From Streptomyces bikiniensis (GTDB taxonomy: Bacteria > Actinomycetota > Actinomycetes > Streptomycetales > Streptomycetaceae), in the NCBI GenBank assembly GCA_000716465.1, contig JNWL01000039.1:1-64000 (forward strand): DNA of 64,000 nucleotides, in the 5' to 3' direction. The notes under the pieces are model-generated. The model saw only the letters and a program-made list of their open reading frames with translations. It made no database searches and had not been told where the DNA came from. Below, in pieces: positions 1-9,612 of this stretch (the first letter of the stretch is position 1; each line of letters begins with the position of its first letter). The position numbers and the translations under genes are program-made.

Positions 1-573
1 ACCCCGAAGGCCGCCCCCCTCGCCCGCACCCACTCCGCACCCCTCGCCGACCTGGTCGAACGCACCCTCACCCACAGCGACAACGACCTCGCCGAAGCCC
101 TCGCCCGCCAGACCGCCCTCGCCCGTGAGCTCCCCGCGAGCTTCGACGGCGCCGGAAAGGCCGTCCGCGCCGAACTCGCCCGCCTCGGCCTCCCCGTCAC
201 CGGCACCCGCTTCGCCGACGGCAGCGGCCTCGACCGCGACGACCGCGTCTCCGCCGCCCTCCTCACCGGCCTCCTCACCCGCGCGGCCGACCCCGCCCGC
301 CCCGCCCTGCGCCCCCTCCTCACCGGCCTCCCCGTCGGCGGCTTCACCGGCACCCTCACCGACCGCTTCGACACCGCCCCCGCCGGAGCCGGCCTCGTCC
401 GCGCCAAGACCGGCACCCTCACCGGCGTCAACACCCTCGCCGGCACCGTCGCCACCCCCGACGGACGCCTCCTCGCCTTCGCCTTCCTCGCCGGCCGCAC
501 CCCCTCCCCGTACCAGGCCCAGCCCGCCCTCGACCGCCTCTCCGCCGCCCTGACCGGACAGGACCCGTCCTGA
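1..573 (+). CDS. D-alanyl-D-alanine carboxypeptidase, PBP4/DacB type, 5' part missing
   Basis: C-terminal 190 codons of a serine carboxypeptidase; the start lies left of the window. The reading frame opens at base 1 and ends at TGA 571-573. Two of the three penicillin-binding catalytic motifs are visible: S-D-N at bases 76-84 and K-T-G at 406-414, spaced as in the S13/PBP4 family, which trims or cross-links peptidoglycan outside the membrane. The upstream S-x-x-K motif must be in the missing part. The next gene starts 54 bases downstream on the same strand. The family call is firm; the exact activity (carboxypeptidase or endopeptidase) is inferred. Confidence 0.85.
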   Translation, partial: TPKAAPLARTHSAPLADLVERTLTHSDNDLAEALARQTALARELPASFDGAGKAVRAELARLGLPVTGTRFADGSGLDRDDRVSAALLTGLLTRAADPARPALRPLLTGLPVGGFTGTLTDRFDTAPAGAGLVRAKTGTLTGVNTLAGTVATPDGRLLAFAFLAGRTPSPYQAQPALDRLSAALTGQDPS

Positions 574-627
574 GGAGGTCCGTACCGAACACACACCGAA
601 CGCGGCCCGAGACCGTACGGTTGACAC

Positions 628-1767
628 ATGACGAGCATCGGTGGCGCAGGCACATCAGGGATGGTCGACTGGAACCTCGCGGTCGCGACCGCGACCCGCC
701 TCGTACGGCCAGGACCCGAAGTCTCCCGCGACGAGGCCCGCGCGGTCGTCGCCGAACTCCGCAGGCACGCCAAGGCCTCGGAAGAACACGTCCGCGCCTA
801 CACCCGCATGATCCCCGAAGGCCACGAACCCCCCGACACCCCCGTCCTCGTGGTCGACCGCGCCGGCTGGATCAAGGCCAACGTCGCCGGCTTCCGCGAA
901 CTCCTCACCCCCCTCCTCGGCAAGATGCAGGAGCGCCGCTCCGCCGTCCCCGGCAGCGCCGTCCTCGGCGCCGTCGGCGGCAAGGTCACCGGCGTCGAAC
1001 TCGGCATGCTCCTGTCCTTCCTCGCCTCCCGCATCCTCGGCCAGTACGAGACCTTCGCCCCCGCCACCCGCGACCTCCCCGCCGGCGCGAACGGCGCCGG
1101 ACGCCTCCTCCTCGTCGCCCCCAACATCGTCCACGTCGAACGCGAACTCGAAGTCTCCCCGCACGACTTCCGGCTCTGGGTCTGCCTCCACGAGGAGACC
1201 CACCGCACCCAGTTCACCGCCGTCCCCTGGCTCCGCGACCACCTCCAGGGCGAAATCCAGACGTTCCTCGCCGCCACCGACGTCGACCCCGGCACCTTCG
1301 TCGAACGCCTCCGCGAAGCCGCCCAGACCCTCGCCGGCGGACGCCCCGAAGGAGAGGAGGGCGAACCCGCCCCCTCCCTGGTCGAACTCGTCCAGTCCCC
1401 CGAACAGCGCGAGATCCTCGGCCGCCTCACCGCCGTCATGTCCCTCCTCGAAGGCCACGCCGACTACGTCATGGACGGCGTCGGCCCCCAGGTCGTCCCC
1501 TCCGTCGCCGAGATCCGCGAGAAGTTCCAGGCCCGCCGCGCCCGCGGCGCCTCCCGCCTCGACCTCGCCCTCCGCAAGCTCCTCGGCCTCGACGCCAAGC
1601 TCCGCCAGTACCGCGACGGCGAACGCTTCGTCCGCGCCGTCGTCGACCAGGTCGGCATGGACGGCTTCAACCGCGTCTGGACCTCCCCCAACACGCTCCC
1701 CACCAAGAGCGAGATCGCCGCCCCCGCCGACTGGATCGCGAGGGTGCACCGTAAGGCAGACTCGTGA
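628..1767 (+). CDS. Zinc-dependent metalloprotease-like protein (DUF2342 family)
   Basis: 379-residue predicted soluble protein with no signal peptide. The metallopeptidase-like signature H-E-E-T-H is at residues 188-192. The opening (M-V-D-W-N-L-A) and length match an actinobacterial family annotated as zinc-dependent metalloprotease or F420-biosynthesis-associated, whose substrate is unknown. The ATG at 628 is chosen because it opens the family N-terminus. It sits between the PBP4-type gene and tilS, as in other Streptomyces. The motif is seen directly; protease activity is inferred only from it. Confidence 0.82.
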   Translation: MTSIGGAGTSGMVDWNLAVATATRLVRPGPEVSRDEARAVVAELRRHAKASEEHVRAYTRMIPEGHEPPDTPVLVVDRAGWIKANVAGFRELLTPLLGKMQERRSAVPGSAVLGAVGGKVTGVELGMLLSFLASRILGQYETFAPATRDLPAGANGAGRLLLVAPNIVHVERELEVSPHDFRLWVCLHEETHRTQFTAVPWLRDHLQGEIQTFLAATDVDPGTFVERLREAAQTLAGGRPEGEEGEPAPSLVELVQSPEQREILGRLTAVMSLLEGHADYVMDGVGPQVVPSVAEIREKFQARRARGASRLDLALRKLLGLDAKLRQYRDGERFVRAVVDQVGMDGFNRVWTSPNTLPTKSEIAAPADWIARVHRKADS

Positions 1768-1974
1768 GGCGCACGGGACAGACGGCACCAGAACGCCGGT
1801 CGACCCTCCGCCAATCACCCGTCCGAGGGACCCTGACCACGGGGTGAGGCGTGCAATGCTCGGGTAACGGCCGGGTTTCTGTCACCATCGACGCACTCTG
1901 AGTGACCGAACCCCCCATTCCGACCGTTAAGACTCCGACCGAGGCACCCCACCCCATCACGAAGGGCACCGGAC

Positions 1975-3009
1975 ATGGGTCCCCATCCTGCGGTCGCGGC
2001 GATACGCCTGGCGGTCCGCCGCGTACTCCACGACGTCCTCACCGAACACCGGGCCGAGCACCGGAACACCCCCACCTCCACCGCACCCGACCCGCACGCC
2101 CCCCTCGTGCTCGTCGCCTGCTCCGGAGGCGCCGACTCCATGGCGCTCGCCTCCGCCCTCGCCTTCGAAGCCCGCAAACTCCCCGTACGCGCCGGCGGCA
2201 TCACCGTCGACCACGGCCTCCAGGACGGCTCCGACACCCGGGCCGCCGAGGTCGCCGAACGTATGACCGCGCTCGGCCTCACCCCCTCCGAGGCCGTCGC
2301 CGTCACCGTCGGACGCGAAGGAGGACCCGAGGCCGCCGCCCGCGACGCCCGCTACGCGGCCCTCGACGCCGCCGCCGAACGCCACGGCGCCGCCGCCGTC
2401 CTCCTCGGCCACACCCGCGACGACCAGGCCGAAACCGTCCTCCTCGGCCTCGCCCGCGGCTCCGGGATCCGCTCCCTCTCCGGCATGGCCGCCGTCTCCG
2501 GCGCCACCCGCCGCTACCGGCGCCCCTTCCTCCAGCTCGACCGCCAGACCGTCCGCAAGGCCTGCGTCGCCCAGGAACTCGCCGTCTGGGACGACCCCCA
2601 CAACACCGACCCCGCCTACACCCGCTCCCGACTCCGCCACGAAGGCCTCCCCGCCCTGGAGAAGGCCCTCGGAAAAGGCGTCGTCGAAGCCCTCGCCCGC
2701 ACGGCCCAGCTCTCCCGCGACGACGCCGACGCCCTCGACACCTGGGCCGCCGACGCCGAGACCGCCGTACGCGACGAGGCCGGCGCCCTGGAGTGCGCCA
2801 AGCTCTTCGGACTGCCCCCCGCCGTACGCCGCCGCGTCCTGCGGCGCGCCGTCATCGCCGAGGGCGCCCCCGCCGGATCCCTCTTCGCCCGCCACATCGA
2901 GGAAGTCGACCGCCTCGTCACCGGCTGGCGCGGTCAGGGAGCCATCAACCTGCCCGGCCGCGTCGAAGCCCGCCGCCAGGGTGGCAGACTGGTCATTCGG
3001 CAAGGCTGA
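1975..3009 (+). CDS. tilS: tRNA(Ile)-lysidine synthase TilS
   Basis: Adds lysine to C34 of the AUA-reading tRNA-Ile, using ATP, so that the tRNA reads AUA and not AUG. The PP-loop ATP-binding motif S-G-G-A-D-S is at residues 50-55, followed by the [10 protein letters not shown] stretch typical of the family. The 344-residue length fits the short actinobacterial form. The ATG at 1975 has GAAGGG about 8 bases upstream. hpt follows 26 bases downstream, a conserved tilS-hpt-ftsH-folE order. The 207 bases before it hold no gene and may carry the promoter. Confidence 0.95.
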   Translation: MGPHPAVAAIRLAVRRVLHDVLTEHRAEHRNTPTSTAPDPHAPLVLVACSGGADSMALASALAFEARKLPVRAGGITVDHGLQDGSDTRAAEVAERMTALGLTPSEAVAVTVGREGGPEAAARDARYAALDAAAERHGAAAVLLGHTRDDQAETVLLGLARGSGIRSLSGMAAVSGATRRYRRPFLQLDRQTVRKACVAQELAVWDDPHNTDPAYTRSRLRHEGLPALEKALGKGVVEALARTAQLSRDDADALDTWAADAETAVRDEAGALECAKLFGLPPAVRRRVLRRAVIAEGAPAGSLFARHIEEVDRLVTGWRGQGAINLPGRVEARRQGGRLVIRQG

Positions 3010-3035
3010 CGCACGCTGCAACGAAAGTGACCCGG

Positions 3036-3590
3036 GTGAACGAGAAGGACATGGGCACCGACCTCCAGTCGGTGCTCATCACCAAGGAAGAGATCGACGC
3101 CAAGCTGACCGAGCTGGCCGCGAAGATCGACACGGAATACGCGGGCAAGGACCTGCTCATCGTCGGCGTCCTCAAGGGCGCCGTGATGGTGATGGCGGAC
3201 CTGGCGCGCGCCCTGTCCACCCCCGTCACCATGGACTGGATGGCCGTCTCCTCCTACGGCGCCGGCACCCAGTCCTCCGGCGTCGTCCGCATCCTCAAGG
3301 ACCTCGACACCGACATCAAGGGCAAGCACGTCCTGATCGTCGAGGACATCATCGACTCCGGCCTCACCCTGTCCTGGCTCCTGTCCAACCTCGGCTCGCG
3401 CGAACCCGCCTCCCTGGAGGTCTGCACCCTCCTGCGCAAGCCCGAGGCCGCCAAGGTCGCCATCGACGTCAAGTGGATCGGCTTCGACATCCCCAACGAG
3501 TTCGTCGTCGGCTACGGCCTCGACTACGCCGAGAAGTACCGGAACCTCCCCTTCGTCGGCACGCTCGCCCCGCACGTCTACGGCGGCTGA
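3036..3590 (+). CDS. hpt: Hypoxanthine phosphoribosyltransferase
   Basis: Purine salvage enzyme that makes IMP or GMP from hypoxanthine or guanine and PRPP in the cytoplasm. The PRPP-binding motif [10 protein letters not shown] is clear in the middle of the protein, and the C-terminus V-G-T-L-A-P-H-V-Y is typical. Three in-frame starts are close together: GTG 3027, GTG 3036 and ATG 3051. GTG 3036 is preferred because GAAAG lies about 8 bases upstream; the start could be off by a few codons. It sits between tilS and ftsH. Confidence 0.93.
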   Translation: MNEKDMGTDLQSVLITKEEIDAKLTELAAKIDTEYAGKDLLIVGVLKGAVMVMADLARALSTPVTMDWMAVSSYGAGTQSSGVVRILKDLDTDIKGKHVLIVEDIIDSGLTLSWLLSNLGSREPASLEVCTLLRKPEAAKVAIDVKWIGFDIPNEFVVGYGLDYAEKYRNLPFVGTLAPHVYGG

Positions 3591-3742
3591 ACCCACGGCC
3601 GTACGGGGAACCCGCACCGCCTTCCCTCCGTTGAACCACGGGAAGGCGGTCGCGGGCGACGATGCTGAGGTACCGTCCGAAGAACAGCTTTTTCACACCG
3701 CAGTACTCACAGCAGCTCTCACAGCAGCATTTTCCTACGGGC

Positions 3743-3773
3743 AGGAGGGACGGAGCGCTATCGCTCCGTATGG

Positions 3774-3776
<3 letters not shown>
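3743..3776 (+). promoter_or_regulatory. ftsH ribosome-binding region with a hairpin between SD and start codon
   Basis: A strong Shine-Dalgarno AGGAGG (3743-3748) lies 25 bases before the ftsH ATG (3774), normally too far. The gap contains a perfect 7-bp inverted repeat, CGGAGCG (3751-3757) and CGCTCCG (3762-3768), with loop CTAT. If it folds, the effective SD-start distance shrinks to about 7 bases. An out-of-frame ATG at 3770 overlaps the real start as ATGGATG. Confidence 0.6.
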
Positions 3777-5795
<2,019 letters not shown>

Positions 5796-5830
5796 CCTCC
5801 CCGGCCGACCGGGCGGACCCGGAATGGATA

Positions 5831-5866
5831 CCGCGCCCCCACAGGTTTTAGCCTGTGGGGGCGCGG
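5831..5866. terminator. Hairpin between ftsH and folE
   Basis: Perfect 15-bp inverted repeat (5831-5845 with 5852-5866) and a six-base loop TTTTAG, starting 36 bases after the ftsH stop. No T-run follows, as is common for Streptomyces terminators. It may separate folE expression from ftsH or act as a partial attenuator. Confidence 0.75.
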
Positions 5867-5902
5867 CCATTCGCGCACACAGGCATACGGAACGAGGCAA
5901 AG

Positions 5903-6508
5903 ATGACCGACCCGGTGACCCTGGACGGCGAGGGCAGGATCGGCGACTTCGACGAGAAGCGCGCCGAGAACGCCGTACGAGAGCTCCTCATCGCGGTCGG
6001 CGAGGACCCGGACCGCGAGGGCCTGAGGGAGACGCCGGCGCGGGTGGCGCGGGCGTACAAGGAGATATTCGCGGGCCTGCGGCAGGAGCCCCAGGACGTC
6101 CTGACGACCACGTTCGACCTGGGTCATGACGAGATGGTGCTGGTCAAGGACATTGAGGTTTTTTCGACCTGTGAGCACCACCTTGTCCCGTTTCGCGGGG
6201 TGGCCCACGTCGGATACATCCCGTCCACGTCGGGGAAGATCACCGGTCTGTCGAAGCTGGCCCGTCTGGTCGACGTCTACGCCCGCCGTCCCCAGGTGCA
6301 GGAGCGGCTGACCACCCAGGTGGCCGACTCGCTGATGGAGATCCTGGAGCCGCGCGGAGTCATCGTGGTCTTCGAGTGCGAGCACATGTGCATGTCGATG
6401 CGCGGCATCCGCAAGCCCGGTGCGAAGACCATCACCTCGGCCGTCCGCGGCCAGCTGCGCGACCCCGCGACCCGCGCCGAGGCGATGAGCCTCATCATGG
6501 CGCGCTGA
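5903..6508 (+). CDS. folE: GTP cyclohydrolase I
   Basis: First committed enzyme of tetrahydrofolate synthesis: GTP to 7,8-dihydroneopterin triphosphate. The zinc-site motifs C-E-H-H (after V-F-S-T) and C-E-H-M-C-M, and the G-K-I-T-G-L-S-K-L stretch, are all present. 201 residues is the usual bacterial size. The ATG at 5903 has ACGAGG five bases upstream; upstream in-frame codons run into the terminator. It converges with the minus-strand folate operon, so both halves of the pathway are adjacent but separately transcribed. Confidence 0.97.
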   Translation: MTDPVTLDGEGRIGDFDEKRAENAVRELLIAVGEDPDREGLRETPARVARAYKEIFAGLRQEPQDVLTTTFDLGHDEMVLVKDIEVFSTCEHHLVPFRGVAHVGYIPSTSGKITGLSKLARLVDVYARRPQVQERLTTQVADSLMEILEPRGVIVVFECEHMCMSMRGIRKPGAKTITSAVRGQLRDPATRAEAMSLIMAR

Positions 6509-6555
6509 GCGCCACGACGCGGTAGGACGGTCCTCGGGAAGAGAAGGGCGGACCC

Positions 6556-7038
6556 TCAGGCCCGGGCGCTGCCCGGGCCCTCGTCGTCGTCCTCCGGGAG
6601 TCTGCAGACGCGTTCCAGGAAGAGGGCGGCCGCGATGACGGCCAGGCCCGCCAGGAGTGCGAGGGCCGCGTAGAGGGCCTGGTCGCGGCGGGCCGGGACG
6701 TCGAGGGAGCCGAGGAGGAAGACGCCCGTGCCGCCGTACATGCCGGCGACGAGGGCGGCGACCAGGGCGCTGGCCTGGCCGAAGACCACCGCGCGGGCCG
6801 CCATCAGGGGTTCGACGCCCTTGGCGCCGGGGCGGCGCTCCCGCTGGGCCCTGAGGCGGGCGCGGATCGAGAGGGCGGTCGCGGTGAGGACGACGGCGAT
6901 CACGGCGAGGACGATCGGCGCGGCGACCGGCACGCTGGGGAGGGAGCCGACCGCGTCCCAGAGCCGGGCGCCGCCCCAGGAGAGGATGCCGGCCGCCAGG
7001 AACAGCCCGGCGAGCACCTTCAGCCGCAGTTGTTTCAC
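6556..7038 (-). CDS. DUF3180 family membrane protein
   Basis: 160-residue integral membrane protein of unknown function, last gene of the folate operon. Four hydrophobic segments are visible: an N-terminal pair around residues 7-23 and 33-54, and a C-terminal pair around 85-110 and 122-140, with a basic cytoplasmic loop between the pairs. The GTG at 7038 is chosen over the upstream ATG at 7074 because AAGGA lies about 6 bases before it and the sequence K-Q-L-R-L-K is the usual family start. Genes of this family commonly follow folK in actinobacteria; a role in folate metabolism is not shown. Confidence 0.82.
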   Translation of the reverse strand: MKQLRLKVLAGLFLAAGILSWGGARLWDAVGSLPSVPVAAPIVLAVIAVVLTATALSIRARLRAQRERRPGAKGVEPLMAARAVVFGQASALVAALVAGMYGGTGVFLLGSLDVPARRDQALYAALALLAGLAVIAAALFLERVCRLPEDDDEGPGSARA

Positions 7039-7085
7039 CGGGTGTCCTTCGTGTGGTCGCGGGCGGTCTGCCACGAGCCTAACGA

Positions 7086-7685
7086 CTACTCGGGCAGGCG
7101 GAGTTCCAGGTCGGCACGGAGGGTGACGCCCTCGGCGCCGACGGTGGAGAGGAGGTCCGCGACCGGTCCGTGGCCGGGGAGCCGGGCCCCGGGGTCCACG
7201 TCGTGCCAGGGGGCGAGGACGAAGGCGCGCTGGTGGGCGCGGGGGTGGGGCAGGGTGAGGACGGGATCGTCGGAGAGCACGTCCGCGTACGCGACGATGT
7301 CGACGTCGATGGTGCGGGGGCCCCAGCGCTCCTCGCGGACGCGGTGGAAGGCCTCCTCGACGGCGTGGGCGCGCTCCAGGAGGGAGGAGGGCGGCAGGGT
7401 CGTCTTCACGAGGGCGACGGCGTTGAAGTACGAGGGCTGGCTGCCGGGGTCGACGCCCCAGGGCTCGGTCTCGTAGACGGGGGAGACGGCCTTGACGCGG
7501 AGTCCGGGGGTGTCGGCGAGGGCGTCGACGGCGCCCTGGAGGGTCTCCAGGCGGTTGCCGAGGTTGGCGCCGAGGGCGAGGACGGCCCAGCGGGGGTTGG
7601 AGAGGGTGGTGTCTGCGGCGTCGACGGTCTCGACGACGGAGGCGGGTACGGGCTGGACGGTGGGGTCGCTGTGCGTCGCTTTCAT
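7086..7685 (-). CDS. folK: 2-amino-4-hydroxy-6-hydroxymethyldihydropteridine diphosphokinase
   Basis: Transfers pyrophosphate from ATP to 6-hydroxymethyl-dihydropterin, the step before FolP. The HPPK signature W-G-P-R-T-I-D-V-D-I and the N-terminal A-L-G-A-N-L-G-N stretch are present. The ATG at 7685 overlaps the folB stop as ATGA, which argues for translational coupling. 199 residues includes an N-terminal extension of about 30 residues before the conserved domain. Confidence 0.95.
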   Translation of the reverse strand: MKATHSDPTVQPVPASVVETVDAADTTLSNPRWAVLALGANLGNRLETLQGAVDALADTPGLRVKAVSPVYETEPWGVDPGSQPSYFNAVALVKTTLPPSSLLERAHAVEEAFHRVREERWGPRTIDVDIVAYADVLSDDPVLTLPHPRAHQRAFVLAPWHDVDPGARLPGHGPVADLLSTVGAEGVTLRADLELRLPE

Positions 7686-8041
7686 CGTCGGCTCCGGGTG
7701 ATCGTGACGGTGACGTCGTCGAAGGGCACGGTGATGGGCGCGTCCGGCTTGTGGACGACGACCTCCACCTCCTGTACCCCGGCGTGGCTCAGGCACTGCT
7801 GGGCGATGCGTTCGGCGAGGGTTTCGATGAGGTCGACGGGCTCGCCCTGGACGACGTCGACGACCTCTTCGGCGACGATGCCGTAGTGGACGGTCTTGGA
7901 GAGGTCGTCCCCGGCGGCGGCGGGGCGGGTGTCCAGGCCGAGGGTCAGGTCCACGATGAAGGTCTGGCCCTCCTCGCGCTCCTTGGGGAAGACGCCGTGG
8001 TGGCCCCGGGCCTTGAGGCCGCGCAGCGCGACACGATCCAC
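7682..8041 (-). CDS. folB: Dihydroneopterin aldolase
   Basis: Converts dihydroneopterin to 6-hydroxymethyl-dihydropterin and glycolaldehyde. The 119-residue protein has the family opening (D-R-V-A-L-R-G, then G-H-H-G-V-F) and the L-I-E-T-L-A-E-R-I-A helix. The GTG at 8041 is preferred over an ATG at 8077 because AGGAG lies 8 bases before it. The 134 bases to the NTF2-like gene carry no other gene. Confidence 0.95.
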   Translation of the reverse strand: MDRVALRGLKARGHHGVFPKEREEGQTFIVDLTLGLDTRPAAAGDDLSKTVHYGIVAEEVVDVVQGEPVDLIETLAERIAQQCLSHAGVQEVEVVVHKPDAPITVPFDDVTVTITRSRR

Positions 8042-8175
8042 GCGAATCACTCCTGCTGTCGTAGTTCGGGTGGCCACGCAGCCGGGTGCGGACGGCCGGG
8101 TGTCCGGTGTCGAATCTACCCGCGGGGACCGACAGGGCGTGCCCGTGGGGGGCCGGGGGTGGTCGTAAGTGCAGG

Positions 8176-8655
8176 TCAGGCGGGTGGTTCGAGGTCGTCG
8201 GGGGCGGTTTCCGCGTCGTCCGGGCCGTCGTCGCCGGCGAGGACGGGGGAGGCGTGGTGGGACCAGATCCGCCAGCCGTCGGGGGTGCGGCGGAAGACGT
8301 TGGTGGCGACGACGAGCTGTCCGACGAGGGGTCCGAGTTCGGCGCCGTCCTCGGCGGGGCCGCCGCTGAGGATGTTCTCGGTGCAGGTGACGAGGGCGGT
8401 GTCGCCGGCCAGGGAGATCTTGAGGTCGGTGAGGAAGAACTGGATGTACTCGGTGTTCGCCATGATCAGGGCGTACGAGCGGAGGACCTCGCCGCGGCCG
8501 GTGAGGACGGGCCAGCCGGGGTGGACGCAGGTGACGGGGGCGGTGTCGTCGTCGAGCCAGAGGCCGGAGACGGTGTCGAAGTCACCGGTCTCCATGGCCT
8601 CGTAGAAGGCGGTGTTGGCGGCTTCGACGGCGGTCGCGTCGGTGGCGGGGGTCAT
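8176..8655 (-). CDS. NTF2/SnoaL-like protein in the folate operon
   Basis: 159-residue small alpha+beta-barrel protein of the SnoaL/DUF4440 type: helical N-terminus (residues 8-30), a conserved V-T-C-V-H-P-G-W turn and a C-terminal strand ending in W-R-I-W-S-H-H. Its ATG overlaps the folP stop as ATGA. It regularly follows folP in Streptomyces, so it may bind a pterin or another small ligand, but no catalytic residues can be assigned from the sequence. The last 20 residues are acidic and probably disordered. Confidence 0.85.
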   Translation of the reverse strand: MTPATDATAVEAANTAFYEAMETGDFDTVSGLWLDDDTAPVTCVHPGWPVLTGRGEVLRSYALIMANTEYIQFFLTDLKISLAGDTALVTCTENILSGGPAEDGAELGPLVGQLVVATNVFRRTPDGWRIWSHHASPVLAGDDGPDDAETAPDDLEPPA

Positions 8656-9512
8656 CTGGCTCCTTCGACGGCGCGGGCGACCCGGACGGCGTCGGCGGTG
8701 GCGCGGACCTCGTGGACGCGGACGGCCCACGCGCCCGCGTGGGCGGCGAGGGCGGAGACGGCGGCGGTGGCGGCGTCGCGCTCGCGGGCGGGGGGCGGGG
8801 CGGCGCCCTCGCGGGCGAGGACGTGGCCGAGGAAGCGTTTGCGGGAGGCGGCGACGAGGAGGGGGCGGCCGAGGGCGCGGAGCTCGGGGAGGTGGGCGAC
8901 GAGGGCGAGGTCGTGGGGGGCGAGTTTGGCGAAGCCGAGGCCGGGGTCGATCACGATGCGGTCGGGGTGGACGCCACCGTCGACGACGGCTTCCAGGCGG
9001 GTGCGGAGTTCGGTGACGACCTCGGTGACGACGTCGTCGTACACGGCGAGGTCGTTCATGGTGTCGCTGAAGCCGCGCCAGTGCATGACGACGAAGGGGA
9101 CTTCGGCGGCGGCGACGGCGGGGACCATGCCGGGGTCGGCGAGGCCGCCGCTGACGTCGTTGACGAGGGCGGCGCCGGCGTCGACGGCGCGGGCGGCGAC
9201 GGCGGCGCGCATGGTGTCGACGGAGACGGTGACGCCTTCGGCGGCGAGGCCGCGGACGACGGGGACGACGCGGCGGAGTTCTTCCTCCTCGTCGACGCGG
9301 GTGGCGCCGGGGCGGGTGGACTCGCCGCCGACGTCGACCAGGTCGGCGCCTTCGGCGACGAGGTGGAGGCCGTGCTTGACGGCGGCCGTGGTGTCGAACC
9401 AGCGGCCGCCGTCGGAGAAGGAGTCGGGGGTCACGTTGACCACGCCCATGACCGCGCAGCGGTCCCACTCCGGCAGGCCCCGGGCCGTTCCCCGGTCGGT
9501 CGTCGTACTCAT
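8652..9512 (-). CDS. folP: Dihydropteroate synthase
   Basis: Condenses 6-hydroxymethyl-dihydropterin pyrophosphate with p-aminobenzoate; the sulfonamide target. Family signatures: M-G-V-V-N-V-T-P-D-S-F-S-D-G-G, the D-V-G-G-E-S-T-R-P-G loop, D-P-G-L-G-F and the S-R-K-R-F-L motif. It heads the operon folP-NTF2-folB-folK-DUF3180. The ATG at 9512 has only a weak GGA upstream and sits 11 bases below the foot of a 28-bp hairpin, leaving no room for a promoter after that hairpin. Confidence 0.97.
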   Translation of the reverse strand: MSTTTDRGTARGLPEWDRCAVMGVVNVTPDSFSDGGRWFDTTAAVKHGLHLVAEGADLVDVGGESTRPGATRVDEEEELRRVVPVVRGLAAEGVTVSVDTMRAAVAARAVDAGAALVNDVSGGLADPGMVPAVAAAEVPFVVMHWRGFSDTMNDLAVYDDVVTEVVTELRTRLEAVVDGGVHPDRIVIDPGLGFAKLAPHDLALVAHLPELRALGRPLLVAASRKRFLGHVLAREGAAPPPARERDAATAAVSALAAHAGAWAVRVHEVRATADAVRVARAVEGAR

Positions 9513-9523
9513 GGGTCCAGCGT

Positions 9524-9586
9524 AGGGGGTGTCCTGTCGGTCGGGCCGGGCGCCGCGAGCCCGGCCCGGCCGACAGGACGCCCCCT
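9524..9586. terminator. 28-bp hairpin between the MprF-like gene and folP
   Basis: Arms 9524-9551 and 9559-9586 pair over 28 positions; two would be G-U pairs in RNA. The loop is GCCGCGA. It lies 27 bases past the MprF-like stop on the minus strand, so it probably terminates that gene, but it also ends 11 bases before the folP start. Confidence 0.8.
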
Positions 9587-9612
9587 GGGGCCCGGGCGGG
9601 GTTCGGGAGGGG